Of a stretch of DNA of 64,000 nt, positions 44,501 through 56,500 are shown piece after piece (position 1 is the first letter of the stretch; every line of letters begins with the position of its first letter). Origin of the DNA: Fragum whitleyi. Lineage: Eukaryota; Mollusca; Bivalvia; Cardiida; Cardiidae. The stretch is taken from NCBI GenBank assembly GCA_948146395.1, contig OX411558.1, positions 33,279,350 through 33,343,349 of the forward strand, in the 5' to 3' direction. Position numbers and translations under genes: made by a program. The notes below the pieces were generated by a model. That model was not told where the DNA came from. It saw nothing but the letters and a program-made list of their open reading frames with translations, and searched no databases.

Positions 44501-47500
44501 TATAGTTTTATGAGCCCTTAAATTGAAGGCTTTGAAGCTGAAAATACCCATAAAAACTCTTAAATTCCCTTTTTTTCTATTGTATGATCCCTGTGTTTAC
44601 AGTATTTCCCAACAATTGACGGCTCTAGGTGGATGTCTAGACTGTGACCCTGGATATTACTGCCCATCCCAGAATATGACCACTACAGGCACACAGTGTA
44701 CAGCTGGATATTATTGCTCCGGGAAATCTAGTGAAGCTGCACCAGTAAACCAAACTTATGGCAATATCTGTCCTACAGGTAGGGAAAAGCATGTCCTTGC
44801 TTTTCTGCCAAAACCTTGTAACTACAGCTTTATATAAGCTGTAGTTGCAATGCTTTAGGAGCAAAACAATGGTGTTAAGTTTGAATGTTTGTTTAGTAAA
44901 CAAGAATAATGCCTTTTTGTCACCTTAATCTTTACTCTTGTTGTACAAAACTTTGCAACATCTTTTGAAACTCTGGTATAACTAGAAAATTTAATATATG
45001 GTTTAAACCTATTTATTTTACATCGGTTGGGAAACAAGTTCTTACAACTTAGGTTAATCCCTCTTGATTCTGCTTCCTGGACAATTCACCAGTACTCGCG
45101 GCGAATGTGTGGGCCTATGAAAGAACCAAGATTGATAGCTGCTCCCGGGAATCGATCTCAGGACCTTTGGGTCAAGAGGCCAAAACTCTACCCCTAGACC
45201 ATGGACACCAAATTTAATATATGTCTAGTGTCAAAAAAACCAACAACCAATGCTATCAGAGGAGATAAATCTGTTTGAATATTAAGCTTGGCAACAAAAA
45301 ATTGGGTCTAATGTCATTGGTTTAGATATTTGAGTCGGAATAGGTGTTTAATCAACAAATTTTAAGTTTTAGATCTGTGTTTGAAACTGCAATTATGATA
45401 CAATTTATTTGTTAAATTGAAGTAATGATTAACAAGCAAATTTTTGTAAAAAAAATGTTTGGTTATCACAATATTTTAATAAAGAAATCAATGTCCCAGG
45501 GCAATATAGTTGTAACTGACTTAAGACATATAGACAGTTACAACTGTTCTGCACTGAGCCATCAAGGCCTATTTATTTTGGTGATATGAGTATTGTATAA
45601 TTATACTTCCCCAAAACTTATTGGAGGGGGGATATATAGGAGTCAGTGTGTCTGTTGGTTGGTCTATCTGTCTGTAGCTTTTTCGTGCCCGCTCAATTTT
45701 CAGCAAGAAGTGGACAGATTTCATTCAATCTGTAAACATGTGATAAGTATCAAGGAGAGATGTGCAAGTGATATTTTGGTTACGATTCATTGCTTTTTGA
45801 CATAGTTATGGCCTTTTGAAAGAAAATAACTTTTCATTATAGACATGCACTTGAAAGGGGGTATTAGTCTGCTTTGCGACAGTCTAGTTTTAAAATGAGT
45901 TTACAATATTTCTGTTATAATAGAAAAGATTTTATTCATATGTTTGTTAATGGCAATCCATAGTTTCAAGGCATCATTATAAATGGAATGTTGTTATTGA
46001 CTGTGTATATTTCAGGCCACTACTGCCCAACTGGCTCATCAGCTCCTATAGCCTGTGCTGCTGGAACATATGCAGAGACAGAGGGAAAATCTGTCTGTGA
46101 TGCCTGTCCTCAAGGGAAGTACTGTCCCCTTAACACCACAACCCCAGAGAGCTGTCCCATGGGATACATTTGTAAAGCGAGCCAGGGATCTGCTTTCACT
46201 TATCCATGTGCTGTTGGGAAATTCAACAATCTTACAGAGCGCTATCTAGATGCTGATTGTCTTGATTGTCCTGCAGGGTATGTGATTGTTTTGACCATCA
46301 AGCTTAAAGAGTCATTGTAGGAAGCATGATTAGTCAGGATTGAACACATTTTACCATTTCAAAAAAGTATGCTTACATGAGGCAAAAACAATTAATATAT
46401 TTCAAAGATTTATTTTATTTCAAGGGCATTTCTTTCACTGTTTGTTTTTCTTTATAGACTGTTTTATTTTAATACACTGAGCCTACTTAGGCCAGTCAGT
46501 AACAATTCTGGCTCTAAATCTTGGGGGTTTGAGTATGATTCACCACTTCGCAACATTCCATCTGATTTAAGCTATTTAAGCACACGACATTGGTCTCCCC
46601 CAATGCGGAAAAGCTGGGTGGGATGGGCAACTGGTGGCTCAGGTGAGCTTGATGGATTGCACTATTTGATAAACGACAAAAAATCATGGGTGCTCCAGCC
46701 ACTTTAATATAACTGCAATACTATAGAGATTTCTTTTAAATACAATAAAAAAATAAAAATAATTTAAAACCTCTAAACCACAGCTTTAATTAAATAACAA
46801 TTATTGTATGTGTTGTAGCCACTTCAAAGTTTTATGAACCTGTGCTTGTCATTTCCAACAATTTTACAAGTGAGCAAAGCAAATCCTCTGGCCAGTCTGT
46901 GCAGCCGCACAGTCTGACCAGAGTCTTCACTAAGCACTGTATAGATAGATAAGGCCTTGATCACTCCCCAGGCAGTCCACATGTATTCTTATTTCATTGT
47001 GTTGTTATCTAATCTGCTCAAAGTTTGTGCCTCACGTACATGTGAATTTGTTGGAAATGTCATGCAGAGGCTCTTATGCTATCTGAAATGTCGTGTTTTA
47101 TAGATACTACTGTGACTCCCAGGGTTTAGCCACACCTACTGGTCTCTGTGATCCTGGATGGTACTGTACTGGTGGTGCCACAACCGCCCAACCAACGGTG
47201 GTATCTGAGGGCGGACAATGTCAGGCAGGAACATACTGTCCAGCAGGCAGTGCTGCTGCTATATCATGTGATCCTGGACATTATTGTGCCAACAATGGTA
47301 GGAAAACAGCCCTGCATTCAAGATAACAAAACAATGAAAACAATGTTCCAATTATAACCCACTTTGCAACCTAGTGCATGTGCAAAGCAGGATATAATTG
47401 GAAAACTTTTTGTTCTGTTTTGTGATCCTGAACACAGGGCAGATATTATAAAATGAACATTAATTTGTCTATAAAACTTTCTTTGAAATTTCTTCAACTA

Positions 47501-50500
47501 TTTCAGCTAGAGTACTTTTCAAATACATATTTTAGTGACTTTTTTAGTGTACTTTTTGATTAAAAAAACCTTGTTTATTTTTGCATCAGTTGACCTCTGC
47601 TTAATTTGATCTCTTTTCTAATGTATATTTTGTTGAGTTTCAAGATTGTTTCTTCAACATGTGATGTGTAACCTATATATAAATTACAGGTCAGAGTGCT
47701 ACAAACGGGTCATGTGATGCAGGGTACTATTGTTCTGGTGGATCAGTAACAAACACTCCAGTTGGTCAAGCTTATGGTGATGTCTGTCCAGCTGGTCAGT
47801 ACTGCCCACTGGGCAGTCCAAATGGTACATACTGTCCACCAGGGACATACCTACCCACAACTGGGGCTCAGGCTGATACAGAATGCCTGCCTTGTACACA
47901 GGGTAGTTACTGTGCCGGATATGGCAACAAGGCACCGACGGGAATCTGTGACAATGGATATTACTGTCCTACTGGAATGAACATGTCAAACCCGTCGGAT
48001 TATACATGTGGACAAGGTATGTCATAAATAAAAAATACCATTCATAGAAAGATCATTTATTGTTGGGTCTTTCTGTATGTAAAACTTAATTTAATATCAT
48101 GAACATAAACAATTACTCCAAAACTATAGAAGAAACTATGCTCATAATTGGTGTTATTATAGATTTTGTTAATATGCATCTGTAGATACAAATGTCAAGG
48201 TCGTGTGATAACATCAATGGTGCCAATGTTGCTGAAACTTAATGTCAAGGTCAACATTCTGAAAATTAAGCTGTGTTCAGGCATATGTTTTTCACTAACG
48301 CACCTTGTTCATTTTTACCTCCATTGTGGTTTAAGTGAAAGATAAGTATCCTCCATATACATGTACCAAATTTTGTTATTTATCAAAATAGTGGTTTTTA
48401 TATTCAAGCCCAAAGAAAGACAATTGTCTTGGTTTTGTAGTTTACAGAAGATAAAAAAACACCTCTTTGTTTTTAATATGTTTGATTTTTTATACCTACA
48501 TACTACCTAATAGAGCAACGTCGGGTAATATCGACAGCTTAACGGTCTGGGGGATACCATGCCGATGATACCCGATAAAATTACAAACGGAAGTTTACAC
48601 TAGTTTATTTCGGGGATACCCTATAACATGACGTCATTGGAGAGAGGTATCCGATACCATACTTCTGATAATAACTATCTCATCGCGCCGGTGTGTGGCG
48701 GGTGTTATCGACATGATTCGGCAGTTATCGACAGGTCGATAAGTTTATAACTTCAAGACAAAAGTTTCGTCTAAATTGGTTGTAAACAATTCACGAGAAT
48801 GACAAGACCGCTTATATACATTCCTCATAATTTCTCCCATCTAATCTAAATCAAATAACAGCTATCTGGAGCATACTCCATCGCGAGACATCAGTGGATG
48901 ACCAGGTCGTGCTCACATTCGGACATACAGGCGAACTGACTACCAGACAGATGGATTAATTGAATATGTAGAGTTTGCGTCCAAGGGACATTACCTTAAA
49001 GATGAAAATAAATTGCAATTCTCTGAGCAAATAAACTCAATTCCCCCTTTCGGGCGTTAATATCGGCCATTTTGGGGAGTGATTTTCGGTTTCATGACTG
49101 TCTAAAAAAAGGACACCTGACACAAAATCTATCTCAAAATCTATTAATTTAGGTCGGAACATAAATGCCACCAATTAAATTACCTAATTTCAATTTATCT
49201 AAAATAAATGATTACTTATCACGATTTCTTAATTTTCAGAGTGTAAATTAGGCTGATTTTCCATCCGCGAAATCGCATTTTTTAGAATAAGGAGTTTACC
49301 ACGGACCCTTAATATACATATATTGCGAGTCCCTGAGGAGACATAGCTCCCCTTTGAAAATCGTTTGCATTCTTTATCGTAGAAAAGTTCGTAAAACGTA
49401 ACTTCAAAATGTCATTGAATTGATTATATTTTTAATGCCTTAAATTTCGAAAGGCAAGGCTTACATTAAGTTTTAAGATCAAATTCCACATAAGGTATGG
49501 TGTTCTCTTCCATGTGTCGAATAACTTACTTCAAATATTAAACAATATCCTAGTCAAAACATCCAAGCGATAAAGACACAAAAGATCATAAACTTTCTTG
49601 TGTAACTCCTATTTAATATGACGTCACTCAGTCTCTTAAATTTAGTTCCCGATGGACTTCAAAGAAGCCGCCATGAACTTGGCTTGTCCGGGTCGACCGA
49701 ACCCGGCTTTGTGAGGAATAGTAACACACTTGCTTTACACGTGTGTTTTTGTTGGATTACTCAATAAAACAATTCATGGATTTAAACCTCTTTAACCAGG
49801 TAATTTATTTTGAATCCTTCTGTCCTCGTTCATCAAAAGCGAAACACTAAGTCTTGATTAATTGGAAACCTTGGAGCTTGGTTTATTTTCAAATGATCTT
49901 CAAATAATTTTAGTTTCCTAGTAACTAAGCAACCAAACAAACAAATAACTTACCAAATAATTGCGCATTGGGTCTGAAAATGTGAATTTATTCACGATTT
50001 GATGACCTGTGGTTTTGATCACGGTTGACTTTGTACTGGCGAATTTCCGAATTTAAGCATCTCTTCTCATTTTCAACATGTCACAAAAGTGAAGCCTGAT
50101 TACCCCTATCCCGACCTTCTTATTGGCATGTGATTATTGTAATACTCTCTCCGTGGTTTAATTGCACTTTTAAGGTAATTTCAAACCATTAAAAGATCGA
50201 ATACGTCTGTGCAAATGAAGGTTATTGACGAAAATCAGATCGTTTTGATTTATTTATAGGTATGTCGATAAATGCCGATCACTTCAAATTTTGTCGCCAG
50301 ATATCGACACCGCGCTAATTGGGATTATGGCGAACATATTACGCTCGGTTTAGGGTTGTGGAGCACTATACAATGCATATTTGGTGTTTTAATCTATTTT
50401 TAGATAAATCCGGTGAAGTACGATTTCAAGCTGGTGTTGTACAAAAATAGTACCCTCCTTATCAATCAAATTAACGGAGTGCAAATTCAGAGAGAAAAAC

Positions 50501-53500
50501 TTTAACTTGCATTTTATTTTCACGGAAGATATCTTTTGGCGACTCTTTCAGCACTAATTGGAAGTTTAGATGATATTTTATGCCATATGTACTAAAACTG
50601 ATCATATTTCGTAGAAATGGAGGTCAAATTTAAAACATGCCGATAACTACCGACGGTCGGTAATACCCGACGTTGCTCTAAAATGTGATGCAAATTTTGC
50701 CAAACAATTTCAGGTTGAATTTACTTTTTTATTTTTCTTCTTTAGGTCATTACTGTATTGGAGGAACCCATGAACAAGTACGTTGTGTGTCAGGAGAATA
50801 TCAGGATCAAATGGGACAGTCCAGCTGCAAAACTTGTCCTCAAGGATATTTCTGTGATAACACAATGGCTCCTGTGGTACTGTTCAATAACTCTATATGT
50901 CCTCAAGGTAAATATTATATAAAACTTGTCCTCAAGAATGTTTCTGTGATAACACAATGGCTCCTGTAGTACTGTTCAATAACTCTATATGTCCTCAAGG
51001 TAAATATTACATAAAACTTGTCCTCAAGGATGTTTCTGTGATAACACATTGGCACCCGTAGCACTGTTCAATAACTCTATATGTCCTCAAGGTAAACATG
51101 ATATAGCATTTGTCCTCAAAGATTCTGTGATAAGAAAATTAACATCGAAACAATTGTTTCTAAATAATATTTCTGTGATTTTACTTTTGCATCTGCTGAA
51201 TTATACAAAGAAATCTCTTTAAATCCACACTTTCAAAATTTCAAATGAGTGTTTGATATTTAAAACAATTCAAAATTGACATTAAGATAAGAATCAGATA
51301 AACTAATGCATACATTAACACAGCCATACCAAGCACTGTATTACTAGAAACCACTCTGTAGAAATTAACTGAAAGTCTCTCTCAATGATCATTATTTTTT
51401 AATGTATTTTTCTACATAGAAAAGTAGGAGCAATTTGAAATGCAACTCTCCTATGTGGTAGAAAATATTGGGTGATAAGGAGAAATTGTTTTATAATCTG
51501 TTGCTTCTTTTTTCACTAATTACTCTACTATAAAACACAGGTACAATAAAAACAAGGGACTTTATAGGAAAAAGTTTAAAAAACAAACCCAATTCAAACA
51601 AAACAAAGAATGTAGACCTGTATTTAATCATTTCACAGACATTTTTGGCTAAGAGTATTCTTATGTATCTTTTCAGGTTATTACTGTCCAAATGGTACTC
51701 AATATAGTTCACAGTACAAATGTCCTCGAGGTACTTACGGCAACAACACAGGCCTCATACAACAGTCTGATTGTACACCATGTCCAGGAGGATATTATTG
51801 TGATCAGGAGGCACAAACAACATACACACTTGTGTGTAGTGCTGGGTAAGTCATATTTGTACATTATTAATGTCATCTTACAACACAGGTCTCGTACAAC
51901 AGTCTGATTGTACACCATGTCCAGGAGGATATTATTGTGACGAGGTGGCACAAACAACATACACACTAGTGTGTAGTGCTGGATAAGTTTTGTTTGTATG
52001 TTATTATGTCATCTTACAACACAGGTCTCGTACAACAGTCTGACTGTACACCATGTCCAGGAGGATATTATTGTGATCAGGAGGTATCAACAGCATACAC
52101 ACTTGTGTGTAGTGCTGGGTAAGTCATGTTTGTGTACTTTTTATATTGTCCAACAACACATGCCCCATACAACAGTCTGACTGTACACCATGTCCAGGAG
52201 GATATTATTGTGACCAGGAGGCACAAACAACATACACACTTGTGTGTAGTGCTGGGTAGGTCATGTTTGTATGTTATCATATCCCCACCTACGAAGTAGA
52301 GGGGGGTATATTGGTTTCACCATGTCTGTCTGTCTGTCCATCCGACCTTTTTGTTTCCGGACTCTAACTCAAGAACCAAATGACCTACAATCATGAACCT
52401 TTATACAAATGTTCCTTATGACCCAAGGAAGTGCCCTATTGTTTTGGGGTCACATAGGTCAAAGGTCAAGGTCACAGTCAGCCTTTGTTCAATTTTCGTT
52501 TCTGGACTCTAACTCAAGAACCAAATGACCTACAATCATGAAACTTTATACAAATGTTGCTTATGACCCAAGGAAGTGCCCTATTGTTTTTGGGTCACAT
52601 AGGTCAAAGGTCAAGGTCACAGTCAGCCTTTGTTCAATTTTCGTTTCCGGACTCTAACTCAAGAACCAAATGACCTACAATCATGAAACTTTATGGAAAT
52701 GTTGCTTATGATCCAAGGAAGTGCCCTATTGTTTTTGGGTCACATAGGTCAAAGGTCAAAGTCACAGTCAGCCTTTGTTCAATTTTCGTTTCCAGACTCT
52801 AACTTGAGAACCAAGTGACCTACAGGCATGAAACTTTATGGAAACGTTGCTTATGATCCAAGGAAGTGCCCAATTGTTTTGGGGTCATATATGTAAAAGG
52901 TCAAGGTCACAGTCAATTTTTGTTTAATTTTCATTTCTGGACTCTAACTCAAAAACCAAGTGACCTTAAGAATCATGACACTTCAGGCAAACGGTGCATA
53001 TGACCTCAATATTTATTACAAACACATCCTGCACTAATAGCACTTGCATTCTGACAAAGTGCTTGTAGGGGGTATTAGGCCACTCTGCGACAGTTCTAGT
53101 TTATTCTGTCCAACAACACAGGCCTTGTTCAACAGTCTGACTGTACTCCATGTCCTGTTAGAATTTGTTTATCCTAGTATACAGTGTGTGTAGTTATGTT
53201 TCAAGCCTCCTATCACCAAAATATATTATTCATGTCTTGCTTACTTTCAGGTTCTACTGTCGTCAGGGAGCAGAGACGGCCACTCCAATGGAAGACAGTG
53301 ATGCTTATGAATGTCCTGTTGGACATTACTGTCCACAACAAACAAGTGAGCCACAAAAATGTCCAACTGGGACATACTCTAATAATGTTCGCTTGACGGC
53401 TGAGAGTGAGTGTACTGCCTGTCCTGCAGGCTCATATTGTGGTGAGCTGAACATGACGATGACTAGTGGACTGTGTTATGCAGGCTATTATTGTCCAGAA

Positions 53501-56500
53501 AATTCATCATTACCAACACAACTTGACTGTCCAGCCGGAGCTTACTGTGGAAATGGAACAGGAACTCCATCATTGTGTCCGAAAGGTGGGTCAGAATTTG
53601 ATATCATCACAAATCAGGATGAATTGTTTGTTAACACTGAGGCTTAAAACTGTAAAGGTATAAAGCAGGATCTAACATCAGTGTAATAAGGTTTATAATC
53701 TATCACTACATGTTCTTACTGTGTGTTCCTGTTTATTATTAGCTGTTTTCACAGAGAACTCAAGGTAGTGTGTAAGCATTGGCATGACAAACTTTACCTT
53801 GATCATATCTCTGTTGTTATTGAAGATATCTTCATGAAATTTGGTATGTGTTAACCAGGAGATACTAAGACTTTCCAGGGGGTAATTCTTGAAGCATTTT
53901 TTAAGAGTTATGGCCCTTTTCATCTTAGATGTTTTTGCATCACCAAGCACCTGCAGCTGACCATTGGCATCTATGGGCTTCAAGTAAAGAGGTCAAAATG
54001 AACTTTGGCTCTGAATATCTAAACAATACTGCATCATACCTATGTTTTGTGTACTCATTGAATGGTTTTATTGAGACGATTCCAATCAGTTCCCACAATA
54101 AAGGATTATGTTAAAAAATAGTTTAAAAAAATTGGTTTTACCTCTCTTATTTTGAACTCTGCTGTTTCCAATTTCAGGTACTTACTCTAACCAGACCAAT
54201 CTAATGTATTCAAGTCAATGTGACCAGTGTTCAGGTGGATCATACTGCTTGACCGAGGGACTGACCGCTCCAACTGGGGAATGTAGAGAAGGTAACAAAT
54301 ATATATATAATACATACTTAGTGTATTATATGAAAAAAAAATTCTAACGAGGTTGGGAGAATTGAAAATTGTTGAGGCTCTGCCGAGACAATCATCAATT
54401 CTCACAACCGAGTAAGATATTTTTTTATACAATACAGTAAGTATATATTATATTTATCTTATAACCTCCTTTTGTCTTGTTTTCGTCAATATTTCTAACT
54501 GAAATGCAAATTTCTACAAAATAACCGCATTATGTCATTGTTCTAAAAATAACTATGTGATATAGAACAGAACTTTATTTCAACTTAAGCATACATAGCT
54601 CATCATTGATATAAATATACAAATTAACAAAACACATTGAAATGGCAGTATGAAACACATACATTGAAAAAAATGAAAAACATTTTATCAATAAAACTAT
54701 TATCTATTATCTCGGTGAGACTGTTACATATTTTCGTAAATTTAGTTTAGGATCAAATTAAACTTTATCCTGGCGTAACTTAAAAGCTTTAATACAAAAG
54801 GATGCCAATTTACACAAAGTAGATTTTTTGTCTGAATTCAAAAGTTGTACAAATTTGAACATGTTTGGTCTAATAATGAAATATTTTGGAATGAGTTTTT
54901 GTCGCAAATCTTTTAAAAAAGGGCATATCAAAACAAAATGAAATTCATCTTCTATTTCGTTAGTAGAACAGAGGTTGCAGATGCGCTGATTCCTATCAAT
55001 TTTTTCACGTCTTCCGGTCTCTATTTTCAAAGTATGCGATGACAATCTTATTTTTGCTATTATGTTTCTATATTTTGTGCAATCCAGAATATCTAGATAA
55101 AGAGATCTTCCAAATACCGATTTTATGTTTCTAAACAAAGACAAAAAATATAAAAAAATATCAAATGGGGTGTTATCACACAGATATTTGTATAGTTATA
55201 AGATAAAACTTTATACACTTGATTTGCACGATTTGAGGTCAAGATCAACAAATTGGGTTCTATAAGTCTCCATAGTTGACTTGATTCTTTGATTTTGCAA
55301 ATGCATTTCATTGGTAATCTGAAAGCTGAGTTCAAATTATCTTTTTCTTGAAAAATATTCCTTAATTTCTTCCTCTGTATAGCTTAACCGAAATTGAACA
55401 ATACATGAATGTGTAATAAGAAATATTTTATTGGAAAGTAACAGTATTGTTTGGTGTCCTTAACTTTGCAATAACAGCTTATTTACAAGGTCAAGGTAAA
55501 TAAGGATCAAGTATATCAATCAAAGTTATACGTTAGAAAAATAATCCAATTCAAGGAAATAAATGTTAAAACCAAACTTTCATGTTTCTACTTTAAGGTT
55601 ACTATTGTCCAACTGGCAGCATATATGAGCAGCCCAATTCCACTTTCTGTGAGGCTGGTCATTATTGTCCAACTGGTTCAGCTATGCCCCTACCATGTCC
55701 AAATAGGACTGAGGTAAGCTAATTTCATTGATAATATTAACCTGTACAGGGAGAATTTATAAATAGCTTATTTGCACTGTCTGCGAGTACAAGTAGGTAT
55801 GAGCAGCTAAATTCGACTATTTGTGAAGCAGGCCATGATTGTCGACTGTTTAATCCATACCTCTACCTCTATATCAGATATTGATGATAAATTAACCCCT
55901 CTATATAGGGATTATATATAATCATTGGTTTATGTTTGATGTAAATAGGAGTTGATTATCTCCAATCATAATGAGCTTAACTTGTGTCAAGACATTATGA
56001 GTGATAGGAATGCAAAAGTGATTTTACAATAATTGTTTACTCAATAGTTTACAAACAGTGTTACATTTTTTGTATTTATTTGCAGATATTACACATCATA
56101 ATACACTTAAAACCAAGAATTGTGTAATTTATCATTTTATATGTCACATATATTGGGTGCATTTGAATAATTAAGTAGTTCAGGACCATTCCTACAATAC
56201 TCTCTATATTGAATATTATATGAGCCTGTGTGTGACATTTCCAACAATTTCAAATGTGCACAAAGCAAAGACACTGGCCAGACTGTGCATGAGCACAGTC
56301 TGACAAGAGTCTTTACTGTGTGATTTGTAGATAGATCTCTTAATGTGCATTTTGACAGCCAGGTAATCTTTTTAATGCATTTGTAGATGTCCAGGCTGTT
56401 CAATGCTTCTGCTTCACTCACATGACAGATTGTTATAAATGTCACGCACAGGCTCATACTTACAATCTATCACTTCAGGTGAATCACACCCATGCACCAA

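Noticed and set aside
47699..47935. Minus-strand frames opposite long exons (also 14779-15156, 59713-59919)
   Set aside because: Low stop density on the antisense of Cys-repeat exons gives these by chance; splice and phase evidence favours the plus strand.
51709..51966. Minus-strand Cys-rich frames opposite the exon 39 array
   Set aside because: They are the antisense of the repeated exon segment and repeat with it.
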